This document shows positions 16,166-24,900 of a stretch of 64,000 nt of DNA, in pieces. A program made the translations under genes and the position numbers. The notes under the pieces were generated by a model. The model searched no databases. It was not told the origin of the DNA and saw only the letters and a list, made by a program, of their open reading frames with translations. The stretch lies in NCBI RefSeq assembly GCF_001714725.1, contig NZ_CP016447.1, forward strand, positions 1,875,001-1,939,000, written 5' to 3'. Every line of letters begins with the position of its first letter. Within the stretch, counting starts at the first letter, position 1. This stretch comes from Acidovorax sp. RAC01. Lineage in GTDB: Bacteria; Pseudomonadota; Gammaproteobacteria; Burkholderiales; Burkholderiaceae_C.

Positions 16166-16906
16166 CTAGAGCCTGGGCAGGCGCCGGCGGTGCCAGGCGT
16201 TGCCTAGCGTGAGCGCCATCTTCATGCAGAACTTGCGCCAGCGCTGCGCGGGTGTCAGCGTGTCGCGCTCATCCCAGATGGAGCTGACCAGGCTGGTGTC
16301 ATCGAGCTCGATGGCCGCCGGGGACACGCCCAGAATGCGCAGATCGCCGCATTCCCACCAGAACCGCAGGTCCACGTCGATGGGACGGCCGAAGGGCTGG
16401 CGGCGCTCCAGCAGCCGGGCCGCACCGGCGCGGCTGATCACGTAACCCGCGGTCATGCTGGGCACGCGGGCGTAGTCCACCAGCACGGTGTTGCCCGTCA
16501 GGGGCCGCTGCGAACGCGTCTTCTCCCGGTCGCGGCCCAGCAGCTTGACCATGTCCCATGGCTCTTTCAGTGCGGCTATGGCCTCGATTACTTCGGTGAA
16601 CTGCGGGGTCAGGCGCACATCGTCTTCGAGCACCACCAGTGCGGGTGCGTCGCTTGCCAGCAATTGCTGCCAGGCGCCGATGTGGCTGGCGTAGCAGCCC
16701 TTTTCACCATTTCGCAGGGGCTTGTAGTACTGGCGCGCATTGAGCGCGTCGCTATACCACTGCTGCGCCTGCGCGGCGGGCACATCGGCCCACCACACGG
16801 CAGGAAAACGTTCGCTGGGCAGGGGCGTCTGCTGCAGTTGTGCCTGCAGCCGATCGCGCCGCTCGGCGTCGCGTTCGAGGTTGATGAAGACGAGGGGCAG
16901 GGGCAT
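16166..16906 (-). CDS. Glycosyltransferase family 25 protein (LPS modification)
   Basis: This 246-residue protein begins MPLPLVFINLERDAERRDRL, the usual opening of family 25 enzymes such as LgtB and Lex2B, which add galactose or related sugars to the LPS outer core. Further family features are the KGCYASHIGAWQQLLASDAP block, the acidic LEDDVRLTP motif that binds the nucleotide-sugar metal, and TAGYVISRAGAARLLE near residue 165. An in-frame ATG upstream at 16945 would overlap the preceding gene; 16906 fits the family start and leaves a 17-bp gap. It is the last gene of a minus-strand group with an unassigned glycosyltransferase-like gene and an O-antigen ligase, which supports a role in LPS. 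Confidence 0.86.
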   Translation of the reverse strand: MPLPLVFINLERDAERRDRLQAQLQQTPLPSERFPAVWWADVPAAQAQQWYSDALNARQYYKPLRNGEKGCYASHIGAWQQLLASDAPALVVLEDDVRLTPQFTEVIEAIAALKEPWDMVKLLGRDREKTRSQRPLTGNTVLVDYARVPSMTAGYVISRAGAARLLERRQPFGRPIDVDLRFWWECGDLRILGVSPAAIELDDTSLVSSIWDERDTLTPAQRWRKFCMKMALTLGNAWHRRRLPRL

Positions 16907-16923
16907 GGTGTGCAGCGTCCGCT

Positions 16924-17652
16924 TCAGCCCAGCAGGCGTCGCCACCAGCGCCGCTTCTTTTTCTGGACCGGCATGCCGCCTTGCTGCAGCGCCATCGCCG
17001 CATCGAGGTACCGGGCGAACTGGAGGGGCCGCTGCGCAATCACGTCGTCGGCCACCGCCACCAGCAGCTGTTCGTAGGCCGGCTCGCGGGATTCGAACAG
17101 GTGAAAAAAGTCGTTGTCGCCGTAGAAAGTGCCGATGCCGAACACCCCCTCATTGCCGAGCGCAAACTTGGAAATCAGCGTGGCCGTGGGCTTGTGCAGC
17201 ACCAGCGGCACGCCCTTTTCGCGCGCCAGCACCGACATGCCTTCGGCCGCATCCCAGGCCGACGACGATTTCAGGTCGGGCCGGCCCAGCTGTTCCCACA
17301 CCGACTTGCGAAACGCCATGAACATGGGGCCCGCATACGTTTCGGTGGTCTTCTTGTGGTTGGAGAACTGCGACAGCCCGAAGATCGCCCCTGCCTCGGC
17401 ATGGGCCACCGCCATGTCATAGCCCGCGCGCTTGAGGGGAAATGCATCGATGTCGCAAAAGATGACGATGTCTTGCGACTGCATGCGTTCGACCACACTG
17501 TTCATCCAGGTGCCATGCGGAACGCGGTGGGCGGCCTCCTGCTGCAGTGGCACGCCCAGGGTGGAAAACACTTCACGCTGCTTTTGCAGGACCACATCGG
17601 GGATGTTGTCCCAATGCATGGTGTGGACGGTGGGTAGCTGGGAATGGTTCAT
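16924..17652 (-). CDS. Glycosyltransferase-like protein, function unassigned
   Basis: I cannot place this 242-residue protein in a named family with certainty. It starts MNHSQLPTVHTMHWDNIPDV and contains IVIFCDIDAFPLKRAGYD, where the D-I-D triplet followed by A-F-P resembles the metal- and nucleotide-sugar-binding DxD motif of GT-A glycosyltransferases. The following GPMFMAFRKSVWEQLG and a late LGNEGVFGIGTFYGDNDFFH also look like an acceptor-binding region. The C-terminus ends in a strongly basic tail (QKKKRRWWRRLLG) that could bind the inner-membrane surface. No signal peptide or membrane segment is seen. It lies between the O-antigen ligase and the GT25 gene with short gaps, so an LPS role is inferred from context. 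Confidence 0.7.
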   Translation of the reverse strand: MNHSQLPTVHTMHWDNIPDVVLQKQREVFSTLGVPLQQEAAHRVPHGTWMNSVVERMQSQDIVIFCDIDAFPLKRAGYDMAVAHAEAGAIFGLSQFSNHKKTTETYAGPMFMAFRKSVWEQLGRPDLKSSSAWDAAEGMSVLAREKGVPLVLHKPTATLISKFALGNEGVFGIGTFYGDNDFFHLFESREPAYEQLLVAVADDVIAQRPLQFARYLDAAMALQQGGMPVQKKKRRWWRRLLG

Positions 17653-17710
17653 GGAAGTGTCTTGTCTGCCGCTGGATCGCGTACCGGCGTTCGGCATATG
17701 CTGATGCGTG

Positions 17711-18958
17711 CTACCTGCCCGGTCCTGCCTGGGATTGCATGGGCGTCTGGCGGGTGGCGGGCCTTGCAAGGATTCTGGAGCTGAGGAGTGCCATCATGTA
17801 GGTGAAGAAGTGGCTCTCTCGGGCGCTCCACAACGGGGAGTTGGTCATGCTGTTCACGGCCAGCAACGCAGCAAGGCCGATAAGCAGTACACGTGCCTCG
17901 GGGGCTTGGGCGCGACGCGCCAGCCACACCATGCCCAGCAGCAGGAATATATAGGCGGCGAAGCCCGGGATACCGTGGTCCGCGGCAAAGAACAGGAACT
18001 GGTTATGAGGGTGCCAGGTGATCCAGCCGTGGCAGCCTTCGGGGATATCGACGAAGCGGCAGATTTGCGAATGGTAGGCGCCTGTGCCATGGCCCAGCAA
18101 CGGTTCTTCGGCAGCCAGCAGCGGCGTGATCCGGTAAAGGTACACCCTGTTGCCGACGGATGTGGCCTTTTCCTCATTGGCCCGCACCACTTCGGTGTAG
18201 GCCAGCACCACGCGCTCGCGGACAAGGTCTGAGCTGACCAGGACGCCAGCCGTGAGGCAGGCCCCCAGGATGGCTGCGAACCACATGCTCCGGCCCCGCA
18301 GGGCTGCAAACACGAACACCGCCAGCATCACGCACAGCAGCAGGTAACCCGTGCGACCTTCGGAAAGGTGGGTGATGCTGACGCTGGCAAGCAGCGACAC
18401 CGCCGCCCAGCCGAGCCTTCGCCATACTGTGGTCGCATGCAGCATGCGCACCAGCGCCACCAGGACCATGAACGCCATCATGATGTTCTGGGTGATGTAG
18501 TCACCGAACACGTGGTGCGTGACGTGCCAGCCCTGGTTGTGGGTCTTGGACCACGGCAGATCCCACCACACGTTGAGCCAGGTGGATGCCAGCACGAAGC
18601 CCATGGCCCACACAAAAGCATCCAGGCATCGCTGCTGCAGCCTGTCGCTGGTGATGGCAGTCATCAGTACGACGGCAAATGGCAGCTTGAGGTACTTGGT
18701 CAGGTGCAGGCTGATCTCATCCCAGTCGGCCGGGGAATACAGTACACCGATCAGGACCAAACCGTAGATGGCAAGCGCTGCCCACGCGACCGGGTTATCG
18801 CGCACTGCAAGCCAACGTTCGCGGAAGTTCCCGGCGAACAGCCATAGCACCAGAATGACCAGCATCAGAATGCTGGCGAGCGCGAGGCTGACCGGGAAGA
18901 ACAGGAAAAGTGCCGTGGCAGCCGCGGGCAACAACAGCGTTGCAGAGAGGTTCAGCAT
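17711..18958 (-). CDS. O-antigen ligase family protein (WaaL-like)
   Basis: This 415-residue inner-membrane protein belongs to the Wzy_C superfamily, which joins O-antigen to lipid A-core (WaaL) or polymerises O-units (Wzy). It has about ten to twelve membrane segments and a large periplasmic loop. The loop and following segment hold the family motif: LLGHGTGAYHSQICRFVD, then ITWHPHNQFLFFAADHGIPG, with the functionally important histidine in HPHNQ. The arginine of GRTGYLLL before the loop also fits. WaaL is more likely than Wzy because a family 25 core-type enzyme is encoded in the same group, but motifs alone do not decide. It is the first gene of the minus-strand surface-polysaccharide group. 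Confidence 0.82.
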   Translation of the reverse strand: MLNLSATLLLPAAATALFLFFPVSLALASILMLVILVLWLFAGNFRERWLAVRDNPVAWAALAIYGLVLIGVLYSPADWDEISLHLTKYLKLPFAVVLMTAITSDRLQQRCLDAFVWAMGFVLASTWLNVWWDLPWSKTHNQGWHVTHHVFGDYITQNIMMAFMVLVALVRMLHATTVWRRLGWAAVSLLASVSITHLSEGRTGYLLLCVMLAVFVFAALRGRSMWFAAILGACLTAGVLVSSDLVRERVVLAYTEVVRANEEKATSVGNRVYLYRITPLLAAEEPLLGHGTGAYHSQICRFVDIPEGCHGWITWHPHNQFLFFAADHGIPGFAAYIFLLLGMVWLARRAQAPEARVLLIGLAALLAVNSMTNSPLWSARESHFFTYMMALLSSRILARPATRQTPMQSQAGPGR

Positions 18959-19108
18959 GGGTGGATACGCCCGATCACATCAAGTGTGGCGGGCGGGTGC
19001 AGACCCTGCCAGGGCGAGAGGGGAGGCGATGGTGTGAGGCATGGGCATGAAACCGGTGCCGCGATTGTAGGCAGCGCACGCCCTGCCAGACCCATGCAGC
19101 GAATCGGT

Positions 19109-20218
19109 TTATCCAGCCATGCCCGCCCGCGCCGCGCGCCACTCCTGCTCCAGCACCCCCATCAATGCCGCCGCACGCATGGGCCGCACGGCGGCAACGC
19201 CTTGCCCCGCCCACAGCGACAGGTAGTCGGCCCGGCCCTCCTGCGCACAGGCCCGCCGCAGGGCACCCGTCAGGGCGTTCTGCACGGGGTAGGCGGGTAC
19301 ATGGGCCTCGTCAGGGTGCAGACGTTCCATCAGCGTGTTGACGATGCCTCGGGCGGGGCGGCCGGTGAGTGCGCCGCTGGCGCGCGTATCGGTGGCCGTG
19401 GCTGACTGCAGTGCGGCTCGGTAGGCAGGGCTGATGCCCGACTCGTCACACGCGAGGAATGCCGTGCCCATCTGCACGGCTCGCGCGCCCAGCGCCTGGG
19501 CGGCGGCGATTCCGCGGCCGTCCATGATGCCGCCGGCCGCCACCACCGGGATGCCGCGCGGTGCCAGCGCATCCACGCACTGCGCCACCAGTGGCAGTGT
19601 GCCCACCATGGCGGCGGCAAAGTCCGCCAGCGATGGCTGCGCGCCCGGCATCCCGCCAGACGCCAAAAACGTGCCGCGGTGGCCCCCGGCCTCCATGCCC
19701 GAGGCGCACACGGCATCGGCGCCCACATCGGCCCAGGCCAATGCTTCGGCCACGGTGGTGGCCGTGCCGATCACATGGCAGTCCGCGGCGTGCAGGCGCT
19801 CGACCTGCTCTGCGGTGAGGATGCCGAACGTGAAGCTGGCCACGGCCGGGCGGGCGGCGATGAGCGCATCGAGCTGCGCGTTGAAGTCCTCACACCAGCG
19901 CGCCGGGGCGGCGGCGGTCAGGCCGAACTCGGCATACAGCGGCGCCAGGCGCTCCAGCGCGGCAGCCACCGTGGCGGCATCCGGTGCGGGCGTGTCCTGC
20001 GCAAACAGGTTCATCCCGAAAGGCCGGTCGGTCCATTGCCGCACCTGCGCCGCAGCCTCGGCCATGGCATCGGGCGAGCGCATGCCGCAGCCCAGCATGC
20101 CCAGGCCGCCACTGGCCGACACCGCAGCGGCCAGCGCCGGTGTGTCCGACCCCGTCATGGGGCCCTGGATGATGGGCAGGCGCAGCGACAGCGCGGCGAG
20201 AAGGTTGGGGGCGGGCAT
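19109..20218 (-). CDS. Nitronate monooxygenase family protein
   Basis: This 369-residue FMN-dependent TIM-barrel protein matches the 2-nitropropane dioxygenase/nitronate monooxygenase family, which oxidises alkyl nitronates to carbonyl compounds and nitrite. It opens LPIIQGPMTGSDTPALAAAV with the FMN-binding QGPM motif, continues with SGGLGMLG, and has the catalytic-histidine block VCASGMEAGGHRGTFL followed by IPVVAAGGIMDGRGIAAA and GARAVQMGTAFL at the phosphate site. The ATG at 20218 has a GGAG ribosome binding site. A LysR-type gene lies upstream on the same strand 60 bp away. Related sequences can act on propionate 3-nitronate, so the physiological substrate is likely a plant or microbial nitro toxin, which is inference. 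Confidence 0.88.
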   Translation of the reverse strand: MPAPNLLAALSLRLPIIQGPMTGSDTPALAAAVSASGGLGMLGCGMRSPDAMAEAAAQVRQWTDRPFGMNLFAQDTPAPDAATVAAALERLAPLYAEFGLTAAAPARWCEDFNAQLDALIAARPAVASFTFGILTAEQVERLHAADCHVIGTATTVAEALAWADVGADAVCASGMEAGGHRGTFLASGGMPGAQPSLADFAAAMVGTLPLVAQCVDALAPRGIPVVAAGGIMDGRGIAAAQALGARAVQMGTAFLACDESGISPAYRAALQSATATDTRASGALTGRPARGIVNTLMERLHPDEAHVPAYPVQNALTGALRRACAQEGRADYLSLWAGQGVAAVRPMRAAALMGVLEQEWRAARAGMAG

Positions 20219-20278
20219 GCAAGACTCCTGAAGATGGTGGCTTGAGTGAAGATGCGAGCGGGGGATGGCGGGCCGGGT

Positions 20279-21154
20279 TCACCCGACTGGGGCCAGCATG
20301 TCGCGCAGGGCATCCAGTGCCGCAGACCGGTAGCCCTGCCGCCAGGCCAGCAGCGTGTCGATGGTGGCCAGGGGCTGCACGGCCAGGTGCCGCGCCTGTG
20401 GCGAAAGCCTGAGGACCGAGCGCGGTACCACGCCCGCGCAGCCGCCGCCCGCCACGTTCGCCAGGATGGCGTGGTAAGAGCCCAGCTCCAGCGGCTGCAT
20501 GGGCTGGCTGCGCGCGGCAAACCAGTCTTGCGCCATGCGTCGGTAGGTGCAGCCCGGTTCGAACACTGCCAGCGTGCCGGGCTGCACATCATCCGGGTGC
20601 GCGGCAACGGGGTGGCGTGCCGGCAGCACCAGCAAAAGTTCTTCCGTAAACACGGGCTGTGTTTCCAGGGTCGGGTCGGGCGGCAGGCCTGGCGGCCAGG
20701 CCACCAGCACGGCATCGAGTGCATGGGCGCGCAGGCGCTCGACCAGCTCCCGGGTGGGCGCGGTCGACAGCTCCAGCGCCACGCCCGGGTGCTGCCGGTG
20801 CAGCCGGGCCAGCGGAGCCGGCAAGCGGCTGGCGGCGGTGCTTTCCATCGAGCCCAGGCGCAGCCGCCCTGCGGGAACGCCGGGGCGCAGGGCCTGGCGG
20901 GCCTCATCGGCCAGGGCCAGCAAGCGGTCGGCATAGCCCAGCAGCGTCTGGCCCTCGGGCGTCAGGGCCATGCGCTTACCCTCGCGCAGGAACAGCGGGG
21001 CGCCCACATCGGCCTCCAGCTGCTGCACGCGCGTGGTCACATTCGACTGCGCGCGTTGCAGCCGCTCTGCTGCACGCGTGACGCTGCCCTCGGCCGCCAC
21101 GGTGCGAAAGATGTCCAGCGCGGCAAGGTCCAGTGGCGGGGTGTGCGGGTCCAT
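20279..21154 (-). CDS. LysR-family transcriptional regulator
   Basis: This 291-residue protein has the N-terminal winged helix-turn-helix (about residues 8-66, with GSVTRAAERLQRAQSNVTTR) and the C-terminal effector-binding domain, including CTYRRMAQDWF and SYHAILANVAGGGCAGVVPR. It is divergent from the YbfB-type MFS gene and upstream of the nitronate monooxygenase gene in the same direction, so it may control either. The HTH start AALDIFRTVAAEGSVTRAAE and the effector domain resemble the PtrR/YneJ-like subgroup, but I would not name it. An inverted repeat in the gap to the MFS gene (21184-21198) is a candidate operator. Confidence 0.87.
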   Translation of the reverse strand: MDPHTPPLDLAALDIFRTVAAEGSVTRAAERLQRAQSNVTTRVQQLEADVGAPLFLREGKRMALTPEGQTLLGYADRLLALADEARQALRPGVPAGRLRLGSMESTAASRLPAPLARLHRQHPGVALELSTAPTRELVERLRAHALDAVLVAWPPGLPPDPTLETQPVFTEELLLVLPARHPVAAHPDDVQPGTLAVFEPGCTYRRMAQDWFAARSQPMQPLELGSYHAILANVAGGGCAGVVPRSVLRLSPQARHLAVQPLATIDTLLAWRQGYRSAALDALRDMLAPVG

Positions 21155-21183
21155 CTGTGAAAAGGATGAATGTATCGATTACG

Positions 21184-21198
21184 ATCTTTGTTTAAGAT
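21184..21198. promoter_or_regulatory. Candidate LysR-type operator
   Basis: ATCTTTGTTTAAGAT is a perfect inverted repeat of ATCTT/AAGAT with a five-base centre. It contains the T-N11-A spacing of LysR-type binding sites and lies in the 89-bp gap between the divergent LysR and MFS genes. The assignment is by position and pattern only. Confidence 0.45.
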
Positions 21199-21243
21199 GA
21201 TACCGGCAACCTTGCCTGCCCGGCCACCGTGCCCCTGTCCGCG

Positions 21244-22485
21244 ATGGATCGATCCCCTTTAAAGCCCCAAGCCATGCCGGCCAGCACATCTGCGCTGCAG
21301 GTGGCACTGGCCGGCATGGCCGCGCTGGCGGCGGCCATGGGCGTTGGCCGCTTTGCCTTCACGCCGCTGTTGCCCATGATGCTGCACGACGGCGTGGTCG
21401 ACATCCCGACAGGCAGCACGCTGGCGACGGCCAACTATGTGGGCTACCTGATCGGCGCCCTGATGTTCATGGCGCTGCCGTGGGTGGCCCGGCGTGCGCC
21501 CCGCGCGGTGCCGGGCAACGCGGCACTGGCCCGCGGTGGCCTGGTGGCCACGGCCGTGCTCACCGGGCTGCTGGCGCTGCCATTGCCCGGCGCATGGCCT
21601 GCGCTGCGCCTGCTGGCGGGTGTGGCCAGTGGCCTGGTGTTTCTGGGCACGGCCAACTGGTGCATGGCGCGCCTGGCGCAACTGGGGCGACCTGCGTTGG
21701 GCGGGCTCATCTTCTGCGGGCCGGGGCTGGGCATTGTGGTGACGGGGTTGCCCGTGGGCGCCATGGTGGCGGCCGGATGGAGCGCCGCGGCGGGCTGGGC
21801 CACGTTCGCCGCGCTGGCTGCGCTGCTGGCCGCGGTGGCGTGGCCGGTGCTGCGCGGTGGCGATGTGCCTGCGGCCGGGGCCGCCGGGGCCGGTACCTCA
21901 GCGGTGCCGGCAGCGCGCAGCGCACCCGAGCGCACGCTGCTGGCGGCCGCCTACGGGCTGGCGGGGCTGGGCTACATCGTCACCGCCACGTTCCTGCCCG
22001 TCATCGCGCGTGCGGCCTTGCCGCCCGGCTCCATCTGGCCCGACCTGTTCTGGCCGATGTTTGGTGCGGGCGTGGCGCTGGGGGCGTTTCTGGCCACCCG
22101 CATTCCGCCCGCGCGCGACCGCCGGCTGCTGCTGGCCGGGGCCTACCTGCTGCAGGCAGTGGCCATCGGGCTCAGCCTGGTGCTGCCCAACCGGTTTGGC
22201 TTTGCGCTGGGCAGCCTGTTGCTGGGGCTGCCGTTCACGGCCATCACGTTCTTTGCCTTGCAGGAGGCCCGCCATCAGTGGCCGCGCGCGGCGGCAGGCT
22301 TTACCGGGCTGCTGACCGCGCTGTACGGCCTGGGGCAGATTGCCGGCCCGCCCATGGCTGCGGCGCTGCTGGCGCGGGCGCCGTCGGCAGCGCAGGGGTT
22401 TGACCAGGCCCTGGGGGTGGCGCTGTCGGTGCTGGTGCTGGGCAGTGCGGCCTATGCCTTCATGGCGTGGCGCTGGCGGCGCTGA
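21244..22485 (+). CDS. YbfB/YjiJ family MFS transporter
   Basis: This 413-residue inner-membrane protein has about twelve membrane segments and the motif AAAMGVGRFAFTPLLPMMLHDG characteristic of the YbfB/YjiJ branch (DUF1228) of the major facilitator superfamily, followed by ANYVGYLIGALMFMALP. Members are uncharacterised or annotated as sugar or drug efflux carriers; no substrate is assigned here. The start could be GTG at 21229, ATG at 21244 or ATG at 21274; I chose 21244 as the first ATG. The divergent LysR-type gene is its probable regulator. The gene is followed by a 103-bp inverted repeat separating it from the convergent two-component system. Confidence 0.83.
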   Translation: MDRSPLKPQAMPASTSALQVALAGMAALAAAMGVGRFAFTPLLPMMLHDGVVDIPTGSTLATANYVGYLIGALMFMALPWVARRAPRAVPGNAALARGGLVATAVLTGLLALPLPGAWPALRLLAGVASGLVFLGTANWCMARLAQLGRPALGGLIFCGPGLGIVVTGLPVGAMVAAGWSAAAGWATFAALAALLAAVAWPVLRGGDVPAAGAAGAGTSAVPAARSAPERTLLAAAYGLAGLGYIVTATFLPVIARAALPPGSIWPDLFWPMFGAGVALGAFLATRIPPARDRRLLLAGAYLLQAVAIGLSLVLPNRFGFALGSLLLGLPFTAITFFALQEARHQWPRAAAGFTGLLTALYGLGQIAGPPMAAALLARAPSAAQGFDQALGVALSVLVLGSAAYAFMAWRWRR

Positions 22486-22489
22486 ATAA

Positions 22490-22592
22490 GAGCGGCTCAC
22501 AAAACCCTCCTGGCGTCGTTGCCGCGTCTTGTCGTACTGCTCGCACTGCCTGCGACACGACGCCTGGCTGCGCTGGGTTTTGTTATCCGCTC
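22490..22592. repeat. Large inverted repeat between convergent genes
   Basis: GAGCGGCTCACAAAACCC (22490-22507) and the minus-strand reading of 22575-22592, GAGCGGATAACAAAACCC, match at 15 of 18 positions. Inside these arms CTGGCGTCG (22510-22518) pairs with a CGACGCC stretch (22558-22564), and the centre GTCGTACTGCTCGC is again partly self-complementary. The structure lies between the converging MFS and sensor-kinase genes. It may be a bidirectional terminator or a remnant of a small mobile repeat. Confidence 0.55.
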
Positions 22593-22628
22593 CAAGTCTG
22601 CGCGATGCGCGGTGCGCGAGCGGTTTGT

Positions 22629-23900
22629 TCAGCGTTGCTCCAGGGGCAGGCGCAGCACAAAGCAGGCGCCACCGCCCTCGCGGTCTTCGCAGCGCACCGT
22701 GCCGTTGTGGCGGCCTGCGATGGACCGCACCAGCGACAGCCCCAGCCCCACGCCGCCTGACCGCTCGCTGGCGCCCGGCAGCCGGTAGAACGGCTCGAAG
22801 ATGCGTTCGCGCTGGCTGGCCGGCACACCCGGGCCGCGGTCGTACACGCGCACCTCGGCATGGCCGGGGCTGCGGCGCACCACCACCGTGATGTCGCCCG
22901 TGGTGTAGCGCCGGGCGTTTTCCAGCAGGTTGCGGATGGCGCGGCGCAGCAGCTTGGCCACGCCGCGCACTTCCACCGTATCGGCACTGGCGCCGGCGTC
23001 CAGGTCGGCGCCCACGCGGGCGCATTCCTCGGCGGCCAGGCCGATCAGGTCTACCATTTCGACGGTGCCCACGTCGGCCTCGCGGGCGTCCAGGCGGCTG
23101 GCCAGCAGGATCTCGTCCACGAGCTGGTCCAGCTCGGCAATGTTGCGCAGGATCTCTTCGCGGAAGGCGGGCGAGGGCTGCTGCCCGCCCATCAGCTCCA
23201 GCCCCATGCGGATGCGCGTGAGCGGCGAGCGCAGCTCGTGCGATGCATTGGCCAGCAGCGACTTGTGTGACTTCACCAGCGTTTCGACACGCGCGGCGGC
23301 GGCGTTGAACTGGCGGGCCAGGTCGGCCACTTCGTCCTGGCCCTCCTCGGGCACGCGCACCGACAGGTCGCCCTCGCCAAACTTCTGCACGCTGCGCTGC
23401 AGCGCCTCCAGCCGCAGCGTGAGGCGGCGGATGATGGGGTACACACCCACGGCCACGGCCAGACCCACGATGCCCAGCAGCCACAAAAAACCGAACGGCG
23501 GCCGGGTCCAGAAAGCGGCATCGCCCTGCTTGCCCGGCCCGCCCGGCCCACCAGGGGCCCCCGGGCGGAACGGCCGGTCACCGCGGTCCCCACGCGGCGC
23601 GCGCGGCGCCATCTGCATGCTGAACACCCGCCCGTCCTCGGTCTCGATCTGGAACTCCACCCCCTCGCCCGGCTGGCTGGGCTGGCGCGTGGACAGCCCG
23701 CGCAAAACCTCGGTGCCCGAAGGGTCGCGCAGCACCATCTCGCGCGAGGGCGGCACAAACGGCTGCGCGGTCTGCGCCTTTTGCTCCTCTGCCATCCGCC
23801 ACGCCCAGCCCACCGCCAGCGTCAGCACCGCCATGCCGCCCACCACGGCCAGCCAGATGCGCAGGTACAGACGGCGCGAGAACGGGTTGGTCAATGACAT
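22629..23900 (-). CDS. Two-component sensor histidine kinase
   Basis: This 423-residue inner-membrane kinase has a first membrane segment around residues 11-34, a periplasmic region of about 100 residues, a second membrane segment around 137-157, a HAMP domain (to about 212), the dimerisation domain with the phospho-accepting His221 in NASHELRSPLTRIR, and an ATPase domain with the N box NLLENARRY, G1 YDRGPGVP and G2 GGVGLGLSLVRS. It would phosphorylate the OmpR-type regulator encoded just upstream on the same strand. The periplasmic region ends in a glycine/proline-rich stretch (FRPGAPGGPGGPGKQG), unusual for this family. Layout resembles the EnvZ/CpxA/RstB group. The signal sensed is unknown. 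Confidence 0.9.
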   Translation of the reverse strand: MSLTNPFSRRLYLRIWLAVVGGMAVLTLAVGWAWRMAEEQKAQTAQPFVPPSREMVLRDPSGTEVLRGLSTRQPSQPGEGVEFQIETEDGRVFSMQMAPRAPRGDRGDRPFRPGAPGGPGGPGKQGDAAFWTRPPFGFLWLLGIVGLAVAVGVYPIIRRLTLRLEALQRSVQKFGEGDLSVRVPEEGQDEVADLARQFNAAAARVETLVKSHKSLLANASHELRSPLTRIRMGLELMGGQQPSPAFREEILRNIAELDQLVDEILLASRLDAREADVGTVEMVDLIGLAAEECARVGADLDAGASADTVEVRGVAKLLRRAIRNLLENARRYTTGDITVVVRRSPGHAEVRVYDRGPGVPASQRERIFEPFYRLPGASERSGGVGLGLSLVRSIAGRHNGTVRCEDREGGGACFVLRLPLEQR

Positions 23901-23944
23901 GCTATGGGTTCATCGCAGTGGCACACGCGTGGGCGCGACGTTTG

Positions 23945-24046
23945 CGCCCGCGCTGCCCCACGCCAGGGACGCCGAGCAAGGGCCGCCCCGCAGCGAGGGC
24001 GTCGTCCCCCCGTGGGGGAAGGCGCGCAGCGACTCAGGGGGGAATC
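23945..24046 (-). repeat. Stop-adjacent GC-rich hairpin repeat, copy 3 (after response regulator)
   Basis: On the minus strand, about seven bases after the regulator stop codon, the sequence reads CCCCCCTGAGTCGCTGCGCG, then CCTTCCCCCACGGGGGGACG, then a GCGGGGCGGCCCTTGC block and a CCTGGCGTGG end. The CCCCC/GGGGG hairpin and the order of blocks match the copies after lplT, the binding-protein gene and mlaE. It lies between the regulator and the downstream kinase gene of the same presumed operon. Confidence 0.68.
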
Positions 24047-24048
24047 CA

Positions 24049-24774
24049 TCAATCTTGCTGTTTGGCAAACACATACCCCACACCGCGCACCGTCAGGATG
24101 CGCCGGGGGTTCTTGGCATCGGCCTCGATGGCGGCGCGGATGCGGCCCATGTGCACGTCGATCGAGCGGTCAAACGCCTCCAGCTCGCGGCCGCGCACGG
24201 CTTCCATGATCTGGTCGCGCGTCAGCACGCGGCCCGCGCGCTCGGCCAGGGCCACCAGCAGGTCGAACTGGTAGGAGGTCAGGTCGGCGTTCTGCCCGCC
24301 CACGGTCACGGTGCGCGCGTCGCGGTCGATCTCCAGCGAGCCAAAGCGCAGCGGCTGCGCCGATGCCGCGCCCGACCCGCTGTGGTCGGTGCGGCGGCGC
24401 AGGATGGCGCGAATGCGGGCCAGCAGCTCGCGCGGCTCAAACGGCTTGGGCAGGTAGTCGTCGGCGCCCAGCTCCAGGCCGATGATGCGGTCCATCGGGT
24501 CGCCCTTGGCGGTGAGCATCAGCACCGGCACATGGGCGGCAGGGCCCTGCAGCGACCGGATGCGGCGGCACACTTCGAGCCCGTCCATGTCGGGGAGCAT
24601 CAGGTCCAGGATGACCAGGTCGGGCACGGGGCCGGCGCCTTCGCCCTGCAGTTCGGCCAGCCCGCTCTTGCCGTCGGCACGGTGCGTGACCACCAGGCCC
24701 GACTGGCCCAGGTACTCGCCCACCATCTGCGCCAGGCGGGCATCGTCTTCGATCATCAACAGTTGCGAGCTCAT
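24049..24774 (-). CDS. OmpR-family response regulator
   Basis: This 241-residue DNA-binding regulator has a receiver domain with the acidic pair Asp10/Asp11, phospho-accepting Asp57 in VILDLMLPDMDG, the conserved Thr in LMLTAKG and Lys110 in YLPKPF. A winged-helix domain of the OmpR/PhoB type follows, with LTSYQFDLLVALAERAGRVL and the closing RRILTVRGVGYVFA. The start MSSQLLMIEDD at 24774 matches the family; an ATG 36 bases upstream is in frame but less likely. The partner kinase gene lies downstream on the same strand, separated by 148 bp that contain a stop-adjacent repeat. Target genes are unknown. Confidence 0.92.
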   Translation of the reverse strand: MSSQLLMIEDDARLAQMVGEYLGQSGLVVTHRADGKSGLAELQGEGAGPVPDLVILDLMLPDMDGLEVCRRIRSLQGPAAHVPVLMLTAKGDPMDRIIGLELGADDYLPKPFEPRELLARIRAILRRRTDHSGSGAASAQPLRFGSLEIDRDARTVTVGGQNADLTSYQFDLLVALAERAGRVLTRDQIMEAVRGRELEAFDRSIDVHMGRIRAAIEADAKNPRRILTVRGVGYVFAKQQD

Positions 24775-24900
24775 GGGAAACCAGTGTAGTGGCGGGGCCA
24801 CGGCATTCACAGCCGGGCCCTGATGCTCGCCCCGCGGTATCTCGCCGCGTTGTCGTGCCCGTAAAGTTCAGGTAAATGGCGCGCCGGGCTGTAAGTTGAT

